A DNA stretch of 64,000 nucleotides from Natrinema gari JCM 14663 (GCF_000337175.1 NZ_AOIJ01000079.1:62341-126340), one strand, 5' to 3'. Shown: positions 19,422 to 28,453, counted from the first letter of the stretch. Numbers and translations are program-made. The notes: generated by a model from the letters alone, not told the origin.

Positions 19422-20018
19422 ATGGATGTGACGGACGTGACGGATCTCTATCAGGAGTTCGGTGACGAGCGGCTGCCGCCGGGACAGCGCGAAACCAGCG
19501 CGTTTCCCGTCCTCTCGAAGAGCGGGACGCCCGACTGGGACCCCGAGACGTGGGACTTTACCGTCACCGGTGCGGTCGACAAGGAACTGTCCCTATCGTG
19601 GGACGAGTTCCGGGACCTGCCGAGTGTCACTCAGCGACAGGACTTCCATTGTGTGACCGGCTGGAGCAAGTTCGACTGCGAGTTCACCGGCGTCCCCTTC
19701 CCCGAACTCGCCGACCGAGCCGGCGTCCACGACGACGCCGTCCACGTCATGTTCTCCGCGCTCGATGACTACACGACGGATCTGCCACTCGAGGACTGCA
19801 TGCGCGAGGAAGTCCTTTTTACCTGGGCGTTCGATGGCGACCCGCTCCCCGAGGACCACGGCGGACCGCTCCGCGTCGTCACGCCACATCGATACGCCTA
19901 CAAGGGCGCGAAGTGGGTCGACGGAATCGAGTTCCTCACCGAGCCCCAACGTGGCTACTGGGAGCGGCGGGGCTACTCGCAGACGGCGGACCCGTGGCAG
20001 GAGGAGCGGTACAGTTAG
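19422..20018 (+). CDS. Sulfite-oxidase-like molybdopterin oxidoreductase
   Basis: A 198-residue stand-alone molybdopterin-binding domain of the sulfite oxidase/YedY fold. The molybdenum-ligating Cys77 is in DFHCVTGWS, and the substrate-side segment HGGPLRVVTPHRYAYKGAKW matches the family. No signal peptide, heme or Fe-S domain is present, so it should be cytoplasmic and needs an unknown electron partner. The ATG at 19422 was chosen because the longer upstream frame is not family-like. Substrate is unknown. Confidence 0.87.
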   Translation: MDVTDVTDLYQEFGDERLPPGQRETSAFPVLSKSGTPDWDPETWDFTVTGAVDKELSLSWDEFRDLPSVTQRQDFHCVTGWSKFDCEFTGVPFPELADRAGVHDDAVHVMFSALDDYTTDLPLEDCMREEVLFTWAFDGDPLPEDHGGPLRVVTPHRYAYKGAKWVDGIEFLTEPQRGYWERRGYSQTADPWQEERYS

Positions 20019-20064
20019 TGTCCCGGTCGGAGAATAGTTAGGCTGAAGGCCGGGCGGTCCTGAC

Positions 20065-21417
20065 GTGCGGTCGATGGATCGATCGTTGGGCGATGGCCGA
20101 CTGACGGGCGAAACGGGGTCGATTGACGGTGCCGATGACCTCGTCAGCCGGAGTCGCGAACTCGAGGGTGTCTCTTTTAGCGCGATTCTCGACGGGAGCG
20201 CCGAGTCACGCGTCCAGTGGGCTACGCCAGGCGGTCTCGAACTCGTCGGTCGCGGCGTCGCCGCTCGATTCACCGCCGACGGTCCCGACCGGTTCGACCG
20301 TGTTCGAACGCAGGCGAGCCGCGCCTTCGACGGGCTCGTCCACGACGGTCCCGAAGCGGCCCGCCCGCGAGCCGTCGGCGGCGTCTCGTTTCACGACGGC
20401 CACGAGCCGGCCCCACCCTGGACCGGGTTCGACGCTGCCTCCTTCGTCGTCCCGCAGGTGCTCGTCACCCGGACCGACGACGGAACGTGGCTGACCGCGG
20501 TCGGAAATCGCAGCGACGATGTCGACGACCGCCTCGAGCGCTGGCACGAGCGCCTGGCGGCGCTGCCGTCGATGCGACCGAGCGGTTCGACGCCCGGCGT
20601 CGCCGCGACGCGGCGCACGACGTCTCCCGCCACGTGGACCAGCCAGATCGAGGCGGTACTCGAGCGAATCGCCGACGGGCGATTGACGAAAGCCGTCCTC
20701 GCGCAGGCCCTTTCGGTGACGCTCGAGGGGCCGGTCGACGTTCCCGCGACCCTCGAGCGCCTGCGCCGACGGTATCCGAACTGTTACCGGTTCTTGGTGA
20801 GCTACGATATCGGCGGTACGTTCTTCGGCGCGCCGCCCGAGGGACTGGTTTCGAAATGCGGCCAGCGCGTCGAGACGGAGGCCCTCGCCGGGTCGGTGCC
20901 CCGCGGGGAGACGCCGGCCGAAGACAAGGAGCACGTCGACCGCATGCGAACCGACGAGAAGTCCCAGCACGAACACGGGCTCGTCGTCGACGCGATCCGA
21001 AAGCAACTCGCCCCGTTCGCGCGCGATCTCACCGTGAGCGACCAGACGATCCGGCGACTGGCAACGATTCAGCACCTCCAGACGCCGATCGAGGCGATGC
21101 TGTCGGGCGACCGTCACGTCCTCGAGATCGTCGAGGCATTGCATCCGACGCCCGCGGTCGGCGGCGTTCCACCTGCCGTGGCCTGGGAGACGATCCGGGA
21201 CACGGAGACGTTCGAGCGGGGCTGGTACGCGTCGCCGGTAGGGTGGTTCGACGGCGATGGCGACGGCGAGTTCGCGGTCGCTATTCGGTCGGGGATCGCG
21301 GCCGACGGAACGGTGACGCTCTTCGCCGGGAGCGGCATCGTCGGCGATAGCGACCCCGAGGCAGAGTGGGACGAAGTACAGCTGAAGTACCGTCCGATCC
21401 TCGATGAACTACAGTAG
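20065..21417 (+). CDS. menF: Isochorismate synthase MenF
   Basis: A 450-residue chorismate-utilising enzyme that converts chorismate to isochorismate, the first committed step of menaquinone synthesis. The C-terminal chorismate-binding domain (about 190-448) carries the family segments KAVLAQAL, CGQRVETEALAGSVPRG, KSQHEHGLVV and HPTPAVGG. A TATA-like ATAGTTA near 20037 predicts a leaderless start at the GTG at 20065; an ATG three codons later is the alternative. It is followed after 12 bp by menD, with which it forms an operon. Confidence 0.92.
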   Translation: MRSMDRSLGDGRLTGETGSIDGADDLVSRSRELEGVSFSAILDGSAESRVQWATPGGLELVGRGVAARFTADGPDRFDRVRTQASRAFDGLVHDGPEAARPRAVGGVSFHDGHEPAPPWTGFDAASFVVPQVLVTRTDDGTWLTAVGNRSDDVDDRLERWHERLAALPSMRPSGSTPGVAATRRTTSPATWTSQIEAVLERIADGRLTKAVLAQALSVTLEGPVDVPATLERLRRRYPNCYRFLVSYDIGGTFFGAPPEGLVSKCGQRVETEALAGSVPRGETPAEDKEHVDRMRTDEKSQHEHGLVVDAIRKQLAPFARDLTVSDQTIRRLATIQHLQTPIEAMLSGDRHVLEIVEALHPTPAVGGVPPAVAWETIRDTETFERGWYASPVGWFDGDGDGEFAVAIRSGIAADGTVTLFAGSGIVGDSDPEAEWDEVQLKYRPILDELQ

Positions 21418-21429
21418 TACCTGACTCCG

Positions 21430-23250
21430 ATGTCCGCACCGAACCGCGCGACCCTGTGGGGTCGCGTCCTCACCGACGAACTCGCGAAGGGAGGGCTCGA
21501 TGCCGTCTGTATCGCCCCCGGGAGTCGTTCGACACCGCTGACGGTTGCGTTCGCCGAGCAGCCCGAGATCGATGTATACTCGCAGTTAGACGAGCGCTCG
21601 GCGGCCTACTTCGCGCTCGGACGCGCCCGCCGGACCGGCAAGCCGACGGCACTGGTCTGTACCTCCGGCACGGCCGCGGCGAACTTTCACCCCGCGGTGA
21701 TGGAGGCCGATCGGGCCCGCGTCCCGCTGCTCGTCCTCACGGCCGATCGACCGCCCGAACTCCGGGACAGCGGCGCGAACCAGACCGTCGACCAAGTCGA
21801 CCTCTACGGCGACGCAGTCCGGTGGGACGCCGACCTTCCCGAGCCCGAAGCCGACGAGCGGAAAGTCCGCAGCCTCCGCACGACCGCCGCTCGCGCGCTC
21901 TCTGAGACCACCGGCGTCGAACCCGGCCCGGTCCATCTGAACTGTCCGTTCCGCAAGCCCCTCGAGCCGATCACGGTGCCGGGGGACGTACCCGACTCCT
22001 TCGCCGAGACGACGGCCGGACGAGGACGGGACGGCCCCTTCGTCGAGACCGGCGGCGGAACGCGGACGCTCGCGGACGACGACCGCCGTCGGCTCCGACA
22101 CGCGCTCGCGGCCGCCGACCGACCGCTGATCGTCGCCGGCCCCGCCGATCCGACGACGCTCGCGGCGCTCGAGCCCGCGGCCGTCGTCGACCTCGCGAAT
22201 CGACTCGGCGCGCCGGTCCTCGCGGACCCGCTCTCGGGACTCCGATTCGGCCCCCACGTCGGCGGAGCGGGCGACGGTGACGGGGACGGCGACTCGCGAA
22301 CGATCTACGGCGGCTACGATACCTACGTCCCCGAGTTGCCGACGCCGGATGTCGTGCTCCGATTCGGTGCCTCTCCCACGTCGAAACCGCTCCGCCACTG
22401 GCTGCGGGACGCCGACGCTCGACAGTTCCTCGTCGATCCCGCAGGCGCGTGGCGCGAGGCGACGTTTACCGCAACCGACCTGCTCGCGGCCGATCCCGCG
22501 ACCGTCGTCGACGGACTGCTCGAGACGGTGACGACCGCGGAGGCCGGGTCCGACGACGCGTGGCAGGCCCGGTTCGACGCGGCCGAGCGCCACCACTGGG
22601 CGATCCGCGACGAGGCGCTGACCGCCGACGCGCTCGCGTCCGCCCCGTTCGAGGGTGCGATCCTCGCGTCGGTGGTCTCGAATGCGCCGGACCCGGCGAC
22701 GGTGTTCGTCTCGAACAGCATGCCGATCCGGGACGCCGACCGGTTCGCCCGGCCGCGGACCGCCGCTTTGACGATGCTCGCGAATCGCGGCGCGAGCGGG
22801 ATCGACGGGATCGCTAGCACGGCGCTCGGTGCCGGCAGCACGACCGACGACCCGCTGGTGCTCGTGACCGGCGACGTCGCGTTCTATCACGATTCGAACG
22901 GGCTGCTCGCGGTCGATCGGTGCGACGTTGACGCCACGATCGTCCTTCTGGACAACGACGGCGGCGGCATCTTCCACGAACTCCCGATCGAGGCGTTCGA
23001 TCCGCCCTTTACCGACCAGTTCAAGACGCCCCACGGCGTCGCGTTCGACGCGCTCGCCGACGCATACGGTCTCGAGTTCGAGCGCGTCGCGCCCGCGGCG
23101 TTCGCAGAGGCCTACCGACGGTCCCTCGAGCGCGCGGGGACACAGGTACTTGCAGTCGAGTTCGATTCCGAAACGAGTCACCGACGACGCGACGAACTCG
23201 AGGTGCGAGTCGAGGACGCGGTCGACGCACTCGAGTCCGACCGCGACTGA
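21430..23250 (+). CDS. menD: MenD: SEPHCHC synthase
   Basis: A 606-residue thiamine-diphosphate enzyme that joins isochorismate with 2-oxoglutarate-derived succinic semialdehyde to form SEPHCHC in menaquinone synthesis. It has the N-terminal pyrimidine-binding domain (CIAPGSRSTPL, DERSAAYFALG, CTSGTAAANFHPA), a Rossmann-like middle domain and the C-terminal diphosphate-binding domain (GDVAFYHDSNGLL, then DNDGGGIF). Length and order are normal. It is the second gene of the menF-menD operon; menaquinone is the main respiratory quinone of haloarchaea. Confidence 0.95.
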   Translation: MSAPNRATLWGRVLTDELAKGGLDAVCIAPGSRSTPLTVAFAEQPEIDVYSQLDERSAAYFALGRARRTGKPTALVCTSGTAAANFHPAVMEADRARVPLLVLTADRPPELRDSGANQTVDQVDLYGDAVRWDADLPEPEADERKVRSLRTTAARALSETTGVEPGPVHLNCPFRKPLEPITVPGDVPDSFAETTAGRGRDGPFVETGGGTRTLADDDRRRLRHALAAADRPLIVAGPADPTTLAALEPAAVVDLANRLGAPVLADPLSGLRFGPHVGGAGDGDGDGDSRTIYGGYDTYVPELPTPDVVLRFGASPTSKPLRHWLRDADARQFLVDPAGAWREATFTATDLLAADPATVVDGLLETVTTAEAGSDDAWQARFDAAERHHWAIRDEALTADALASAPFEGAILASVVSNAPDPATVFVSNSMPIRDADRFARPRTAALTMLANRGASGIDGIASTALGAGSTTDDPLVLVTGDVAFYHDSNGLLAVDRCDVDATIVLLDNDGGGIFHELPIEAFDPPFTDQFKTPHGVAFDALADAYGLEFERVAPAAFAEAYRRSLERAGTQVLAVEFDSETSHRRRDELEVRVEDAVDALESDRD

Positions 23251-23252
23251 GT

Positions 23253-24278
23253 TCAGGGCCGCAGGACCCACCAGAGCGCGCCCGCGTAGCCGAGCGGGAT
23301 CCAGGCGAAGGCCAGCGTCAGCAGGCCGAACAGCGAGAGGAGTTCGACCGATTCGAATCGGGCGATGCCGACGGGAAAGAGCACGCTCCAGATCCCGAAC
23401 GTCACGGCCGCGATCCGCGGCATCGTCAGCAGATAGCCGATCAAGGCGAGCGTACAGGCGGCGATGACCGCGTTGATCGGGAGCGAAAACAGCGGCGTCA
23501 GACTTGCGGCGACGAAAAGCGGATAAAGGAGCGCAGCGGTGCCGAGCGAGAGGACTGCAGTCTGATCGATCCTCGGTCCTTCCCATTCGAGGTCGACCTC
23601 GTCGTTCCAGTCGTGGACGGAGTACGCGGTCCCCTCGGACTCCGCTGTGTCCGTCGTCTCCGTGGTCGCGTCCGTCGTAGCCCCTGCGGCCGTGGCCGTT
23701 TCGGCGCTCGAGCGCGCCGTCTCGTCCTCGTCGAACGACCAGCCGGCCGCCGCTTGCCGTTTCGCTCGTTGCCGGCGGCGCTTGGAGCGCTGTCGCGCGT
23801 GGTGGCTCTCCGTTCCGGCAGTGTCATCGGTCTCGGTTCGTTCGCTCGTCTGTCGGCCGTTCGTGGTCGTCCGTCCGCCGGCCGTGTCCGATCCAGCCGT
23901 TCTCGTCCCAGTCGCTGTTCCCGAACCGCTCGTCGTCTGTTTCCCAGTAGCCCCCGTCCCGCTACCGGCCGACGTCCGTCGGGCATTCGTGCGGTTCGAG
24001 GCTGTGGCCGACCGCTCGGACGCGTCGCTCGAGTCGGCGGCGGTTCCGTCGTCGAGATCGACGTACGCCTCGTGGCCGAGGCGGTCGTACCGCGCGCGCT
24101 CCGTCTCGTCCGTGAGCACCGATTTCGCGGTCATCACCCGCTGGAACCGCTCGGCCGCGTCGGGGTCGTCGGAGTGATCCGGATGCGTCTCGAGGACGCG
24201 GTCGCGATAGGCCGACTCGATTTCGTCCCGGGTCGCGTCCGGATCGACCCCGAGGACATCGTAGTACGTGTCCCCCAT
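23253..24278 (-). CDS. Membrane-anchored J-domain protein
   Basis: A 341-residue protein with an N-terminal J domain (about 5-68) containing the HPD motif at 32-34, which should stimulate DnaK ATPase. A long Thr/Ser/Arg-rich low-complexity linker (about 80-225) follows, then four hydrophobic helices (about 240-340). There is no zinc-finger or substrate-binding DnaJ domain, so it is a type III J-protein that recruits Hsp70 to the membrane. It is convergent with menD, with a 2 bp gap. Confidence 0.85.
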   Translation of the reverse strand: MGDTYYDVLGVDPDATRDEIESAYRDRVLETHPDHSDDPDAAERFQRVMTAKSVLTDETERARYDRLGHEAYVDLDDGTAADSSDASERSATASNRTNARRTSAGSGTGATGKQTTSGSGTATGTRTAGSDTAGGRTTTNGRQTSERTETDDTAGTESHHARQRSKRRRQRAKRQAAAGWSFDEDETARSSAETATAAGATTDATTETTDTAESEGTAYSVHDWNDEVDLEWEGPRIDQTAVLSLGTAALLYPLFVAASLTPLFSLPINAVIAACTLALIGYLLTMPRIAAVTFGIWSVLFPVGIARFESVELLSLFGLLTLAFAWIPLGYAGALWWVLRP

Positions 24279-24598
24279 CGCGTGAACGGTCGGCTGGCTG
24301 CGTAAAAAACCACTCGGCTGAAACGACTGTCGCCGACGGCGACGGGTTTCTCGAGCGCCGACACCGGTCGATCGCGATCCACCGACGGTCGGCTTGCGAC
24401 GGATAAATTCTATTTCGGTATATCAATTGGTGGCTGATAGAAGTTGAGACTACGGCGAGTTTAGCAGCCCTGTAATGCGTAGTATCGGCCGATTCAGTGC
24501 ACGGAAACTGACACAGATTGCTCTCCAAACGGCCAATCTTGTTGAATTCCCAACCGAATGCGGGGATTTTAGCGACTCTGGGATGCCGAAGGTGGTCA
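24279..24598. other. Left edge of AT-richer island with possible transposase start
   Basis: No intact gene is present. From about 24405 the sequence turns AT-richer. A short frame at 24476-24619 on the plus strand (start MRSIGRFSARKL, includes LVEFPTEC) has the look of the N-terminus of an insertion-sequence transposase but stops within 50 codons, next to a broken reductase gene. It may be the scar of a decayed mobile element. The assignment is weak. Confidence 0.3.
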
Positions 24599-24769
24599 TC
24601 ATTGATGCAAACTTCTGCTGGTAGATTTGTTACTTTGAGTTGGGAACTCATCTTCTGCTTCGGTTTCCAGGACGACAACATCGTACCCACGGTCAGCCAG
24701 ATTTCGTGCACACTGCGCCCCCGCTGGACCTGCCCCAGCGATGATTACATCATAACTTTTGGACATCAT
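24599..24769 (-). pseudogene. N-terminal remnant of a geranylgeranyl reductase family flavoprotein
   Basis: The frame begins SKSYDVIIAGAGPAGAQC, a classical FAD-binding GxGxxG fold, continues with VVVLETEAEDEFP and QSNKST, then breaks off. This matches the first 45 or so residues of archaeal digeranylgeranylglycerophospholipid reductases, which are about 450 residues long and saturate membrane isoprenoids. Only about 10 percent of the gene is left; the remainder is replaced by the presumed mobile-element scar on the left. It is surely non-functional. Confidence 0.7.
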
Positions 24770-24860
24770 TGGTGAACAACTCCTCAAAAGAGGACGGACA
24801 AGATGTCGGAACACAGTGTCACTTTTCGGCTGTTTCTACACAGACCTGGTGCCCACCATC

Positions 24861-25193
24861 TTAGTGGGCAGACATCTGTGAAACCACGTTAACGCAGTAG
24901 ACGCCACCAATAATGAGGCAGATTCCGAGAAGGCCTGCCAGATCAACTGGTTCACCAAAAACAACGGCTCCGATACCTGCCACACCGACGATCCCTAATG
25001 CTGCCCACGTCGCATAGACGACACCAATCGGTAATTCCTCTAACGTCAGGGATAGTAGATAGAACGCCGCCCCATATCCGAGAACAACACCAATACTGGG
25101 TACCGGTTGTGAAAACCCATCGGAGAGTTTGAGGGCAGTTGTCCCGAATAATTCGGAGAGTATTGCACCAGCGAGCAGTACGTATGGATGCAT
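24861..25193 (-). CDS. Small multidrug resistance (SMR/EmrE family) transporter
   Basis: A 110-residue protein with four transmembrane helices covering nearly its whole length. The essential proton/substrate glutamate is at position 14 in ILSELFGTTALK, exactly as in EmrE, and the GVVYATWAALGIVG segment of helix 3 is typical. It probably works as a dual-topology dimer exchanging protons for cationic drugs or guanidinium-like compounds. The ATG at 25193 is placed 30 bp from a TATA-like GTATATCG on the minus strand (near 25224). It is divergent from a TrmB-type regulator. Confidence 0.9.
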   Translation of the reverse strand: MHPYVLLAGAILSELFGTTALKLSDGFSQPVPSIGVVLGYGAAFYLLSLTLEELPIGVVYATWAALGIVGVAGIGAVVFGEPVDLAGLLGICLIIGGVYCVNVVSQMSAH

Positions 25194-25230
25194 ATCGTTA
25201 GGTCTCGAAGCCGCCGATATACGGCTATTG

Positions 25231-25257
25231 AAACAAAACAGCACTTACAATTTGTTT
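25231..25257. promoter_or_regulatory. Inverted repeat in the SMR/TrmB divergent promoter
   Basis: AAACAAA (25231-25237) and its exact complement TTTGTTT (25251-25257) lie with starts 20 bp apart, i.e. two helical turns, within the 83 bp between the divergent starts. The left arm is just upstream of the SMR TATA box, the right arm just upstream of the regulator start. This is a good candidate operator for the adjacent TrmB-type protein; binding is inferred. Confidence 0.5.
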
Positions 25258-25276
25258 GGAGGCACAATGACAATCT

Positions 25277-26065
25277 ATGACGGAACTGGGCGAGCTTGGG
25301 CTCTCAAGTTACGAGGAGAAGGCCTATCGAACGCTTCTCGTGACGGGGGCAGTGACGGCAGCCGAACTCTCTGATACTAGTGGGGGCCCAAAAGGACGTA
25401 TCTACGACGTGCTAAACGGTCTTGAAGCTCGCAAGCTGATTTGGCGACAGTCAAGCGACCCAAATCGGTACGTGGCCGTACAGCCAGAAACCGTCGTCGA
25501 CAGGCTTCTGGCTGAACGAGCGTATGAACTGAAACAAGAGTGGGATCGTTACCACGAGACAGCACAAACAGTTCGTTCGAACCTTTTGCCGACACCACCA
25601 ACAGAGAGTAGTTTCTGGCTTGGATCGCTCGGGAGCGACGAAATGAGTACAGCACTCCAGCAGCATATGCGAACCGCGGAGAACGTTGTCCAAGCAGCCG
25701 TTGGGCCTCCCTACGAGGATGCGACGTGGGAGACACTCCAATCTGAAGTGGAAGGCTTTTTCGACGGTGCTAATACAGATTTGTCTGTCGACCTCCTATT
25801 CAGTGAAAAAGTAGTTACCGTACTCCCTGACCGGTTCCCACATCTAATTGAAAACCAGTCTGCAGACATAACTGTCAGAACGATTCCTGAAATTGCGCTT
25901 TCGTTTGATATCGTGGATAATGTAGAGACGACGATCGATGTTCTGCATCCGGTATCTGGTAACGATCGGGTCGGTGTGATCGGAATCAACGATTCGCAAG
26001 TCGTCTCCGAGTTTGAGCAGTACTTCCAACAACTGTGGACCAATGCTGTTCCTCTCCTTGAGTGA
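25277..26065 (+). CDS. TrmB-family transcriptional regulator
   Basis: A 262-residue regulator. The N-terminal winged helix (about 1-75; LGLSSYEEKAYRTLL, then GRIYDVLNGLEARKLI) is the TrmB type, followed by a short coiled coil (about 78-108) and a C-terminal effector or phospholipase-D-like domain (about 115-262). It is transcribed divergently from the SMR exporter and probably controls it, perhaps in response to a compound that the pump removes. Codon use is AT-richer than the chromosome around it, as for its neighbour, suggesting joint transfer. Confidence 0.88.
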   Translation: MTELGELGLSSYEEKAYRTLLVTGAVTAAELSDTSGGPKGRIYDVLNGLEARKLIWRQSSDPNRYVAVQPETVVDRLLAERAYELKQEWDRYHETAQTVRSNLLPTPPTESSFWLGSLGSDEMSTALQQHMRTAENVVQAAVGPPYEDATWETLQSEVEGFFDGANTDLSVDLLFSEKVVTVLPDRFPHLIENQSADITVRTIPEIALSFDIVDNVETTIDVLHPVSGNDRVGVIGINDSQVVSEFEQYFQQLWTNAVPLLE

Positions 26066-26507
26066 GACAGTGGTGATGGGAGAAAAACGTGAGGCGGTGT
26101 AAGTGACTCAAACTGAATATTGCCTCTATGCATTGAGGAGACCAGTCTCAACTCCTGGTGGCTGAGGAGTTGCGACTGCCATCGAAAGCGGTCACGAGAA
26201 ACGATCGTCACCATCGAAAACGGATCATGATCGGCCGACACTGCTCGAATCTATAACTAGGATGGCTTTCGGGGCACCCGTCCAAAAAACAGCGCCGCTC
26301 ATTATAGATCGCTCTCACGAGAGACAAATCCCCGAAACGAGTTACACACTGCTCACATAACCGTCGTGCGATCGGGTGTGAAGGAGTTTCAGAAGGCACT
26401 ATCGATCGATGCGGACGCGTCAGCTCAAGCGATCCGCTCGTGTGCGATTCACACCGGCGCACCGAGGAGAACCGAAACCCGGTCGAACGGGGTGTACCGA
26501 ACCCGCG
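26066..26507. other. Intergenic stretch at right edge of island
   Basis: No gene is supported over 442 bp. The left part (to about 26290) keeps the lower GC of the island and has an oligo-A run near 26285; the right part returns to chromosomal composition. The stretch around 26100-26180 may be a decayed element end, but no terminal repeat or target duplication could be matched with the left edge. Confidence 0.4.
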
Positions 26508-26735
26508 TCAGTCGGTGCTAGGGTCGTCGGACCGGGGATCGAGTTCCCTGACCTCCTCGAGCGTGCCTTCGAGGGTCCCGCGAGTATCGGCAATCGTCGC
26601 ACCCACGAGGCCACCGATCGCGCCGCCGGTACTGGCCGCGTTACGACTGAACAGGCCGCCGATCGCTGCGCCGACCGCCGCGCCGATCGCCGCGTATCGC
26701 GCACGGAGCAACACCGCTGTGATGCGTTCTCTCAT
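26508..26735 (-). CDS. 75-residue glycine-zipper membrane protein
   Basis: A short protein with two glycine-rich hydrophobic helices (about 13-28, AAIGAAVGAAIGGLF, and 35-48, GGAIGGLVGATIA) with the G-xxx-G spacing of glycine zippers, flanked by a basic N-terminus and an acidic tail. Such proteins pack or oligomerise in membranes. The ATG at 26735 was chosen because the longer frame upstream is a shadow of the next gene. Function unknown. Confidence 0.6.
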   Translation of the reverse strand: MRERITAVLLRARYAAIGAAVGAAIGGLFSRNAASTGGAIGGLVGATIADTRGTLEGTLEEVRELDPRSDDPSTD

Positions 26736-26847
26736 ATTTCCTACTTGGTGACTGTTACGGATAAATATACCTCTCGAGCGCTCGCATCGACTCCATTGCG
26801 GCGCGGACGCGCGCGATCGCATCCGTGCATTCCGATCGAATGGGCGC

Positions 26848-27633
26848 TCAGAGCAGCGTCCCGACCGCAGCCAGCGACTCGAGGACGTGATCGGGGTCGG
26901 TGTCGGCGTCGGTGTCGGCGAGATCCACGCGGTCGGTAACACCGGTGAGCACGAGGGCCGTCTCCATGCCGGCGCGGTTGCCGAGTGCGATGTCCGTGTC
27001 GAGTCGATCGCCGACGACCAGGACGTTCTGCGGGTCCGCGTCCAGCCGGTCCATCGCCGCTGCGGCCGCGATCGAGGACGGTTTGCCAAGAATCGCGTCC
27101 GCCTCGCGGCCGGCGACGGCCGCCATCGCGGCGAGAACCGCCCCCGTCCCCGGCATCTCGCCGTCGTCGACCGGAATCGTCGCGTCCGGGTCGGTGCCGT
27201 AGAACGGAACGCCGTCCTCGAGCGCCCGCAGGGACTCCCAGAGCGTGCCGAAAGAGAAGTCCCTGTCGAACGAGCCGAGCACGATCTCGGCCGCGTCGGG
27301 ATCCGTCGTCAGGTCGACGGCCGCATCGGCGAGGATGGCCCGGAGTCGCTCCCCGCCGACGAGGTAGACCGACTCGTCGGGGTGGGTCGCCGCGAGGTAC
27401 TCCGCCGAAACGGTCGCCGACGTGAGAACGGTGCCGGGATCGACGTCGATCCCGTGGGGCGCGAGTTGCTCGCCGTAGTGATCGGCTCCCCGCGTCGGAT
27501 TGTTCGAAAAGAGCAGCCGCGAACAGCCCGCCGCCTCGAGCGCGCGCAGTCCGTCGGTGACGCCGGGCAGCAACGCCTCGCCGCGGACGATCGTCCCGTC
27601 GACGTCGAGGATCACCGCCTCGTAGTCAGTCAT
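26848..27633 (-). CDS. HAD-IIA family sugar phosphatase (NagD-like)
   Basis: A 261-residue HAD-superfamily hydrolase of subfamily IIA. The nucleophile motif is ILDVDGTIVRGE (nucleophile Asp10, acid/base Asp12), motif II is the LLFSNNPTR segment, and the C-terminal VVGDRLDTDIALGNRAGM carries the metal-binding acidic residues. The family dephosphorylates small sugar or nucleotide phosphates (NagD, phosphoglycolate or 4-nitrophenyl phosphatases). Substrate is not predictable here. Confidence 0.9.
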   Translation of the reverse strand: MTDYEAVILDVDGTIVRGEALLPGVTDGLRALEAAGCSRLLFSNNPTRGADHYGEQLAPHGIDVDPGTVLTSATVSAEYLAATHPDESVYLVGGERLRAILADAAVDLTTDPDAAEIVLGSFDRDFSFGTLWESLRALEDGVPFYGTDPDATIPVDDGEMPGTGAVLAAMAAVAGREADAILGKPSSIAAAAAMDRLDADPQNVLVVGDRLDTDIALGNRAGMETALVLTGVTDRVDLADTDADTDPDHVLESLAAVGTLL

Positions 27634-27770
27634 CGCTCGACGGTACGGCTGGTCGGCGATTGAGTGTTTGGATGCTCGACCGTGACGGTCGCCGACCCGG
27701 CCCGCTCGCCGTTCGCCGGCCCCGACTCACGGAAGGAATTCTTATCCGGGAACCCGACCTACGACCGCCC

Positions 27771-28241
27771 ATGACACTCGAGGTCGAGCCCCCCGAGCCG
27801 CCGGAACTGGAGTTCGTGGACCCGAACGAGTACGAGGACGCGACCATCAGCGCCGACGGGACCGCGGAGATCGACTACCGCCGCGAGGAACTCCAGGCGT
27901 TCCTCGAGGACGGCGCATGGATGGAGTCGTTCGACGAGTGGCGCGCGGACACGGACCTCGAGGCGGCCGAGTACGAGATCGCTCGCGACCTCGATCTCTT
28001 CGCGGGCTTTGACTTCTTCTGGGACGACTTCGCCGACCGCGTCGGGTATCACGCGCCCGGCATTCCCGAGGACTGGCAGGCTCGAGAGTACCATCCCGAC
28101 CTCGATACCTGGGGAACGGTCTCCTCGATCAACGCCGAACTCACCGAGTTCGGCCAGATCGTCTCGGTCACGCTCAAAGAGGAGTACGTCGACTGGGAAG
28201 CCGAGTACGAACCGCCGGAGGACCTGCCCGACTTCGAGTAA
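27771..28241 (+). CDS. Conserved acidic haloarchaeal protein
   Basis: A 156-residue soluble protein of unknown family. It is extremely acidic, rich in Trp and Phe in the middle (FAGFDFFWDDFADRVGYHAP) and ends in a Glu/Pro-rich tail. The ATG at 27771 is preferred over an upstream in-frame start at 27660, because the upstream part is basic and unlike the rest. It is divergent from the HAD phosphatase (138 bp gap). No motif points to a function. Confidence 0.7.
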   Translation: MTLEVEPPEPPELEFVDPNEYEDATISADGTAEIDYRREELQAFLEDGAWMESFDEWRADTDLEAAEYEIARDLDLFAGFDFFWDDFADRVGYHAPGIPEDWQAREYHPDLDTWGTVSSINAELTEFGQIVSVTLKEEYVDWEAEYEPPEDLPDFE

Positions 28242-28306
28242 CCGCGCCGGTGTCGCCTCTCGAGGCCGGTGTGAGACCCGCGCCGTGATCGGGCGGACCC
28301 AGTGAG

Positions 28307-28453
28307 TCACTCCCGCGGAACCGCGAGGTTGTGTAGCTGCCCGCCGCATTCGGGACAGGAGCCGGGCGAACCGGCCGTCCGTCGATACCCACAGTTCCAG
28401 CATTCGTAGTGCGATCGGTCGGGGGTATACGGATCGATGTAGACCATACGCAT
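28307..28453 (-). CDS. 48-residue rubrerythrin-like zinc-ribbon protein
   Basis: A tiny gene: MRMVYIDPYTPD, then Cys18-x2-Cys21 (CWNCG) and Cys33-x2-Cys36 (CPECGG), ending HNLAVPRE. This pattern matches the haloarchaeal rubrerythrin-like zinc-ribbon proteins (DUF7129 type). The ATG at 28453 has an AT-rich box about 27 bp upstream (near 28480). Role unknown; related tiny zinc proteins occur twice more within 1 kb. Confidence 0.75.
   Translation of the reverse strand: MRMVYIDPYTPDRSHYECWNCGYRRTAGSPGSCPECGGQLHNLAVPRE

Noticed and set aside
21586..23586. 666-codon frame antisense to menD
   Set aside because: MenD on the plus strand has all cofactor motifs; the antisense product is low-complexity Arg/Gly/Val.
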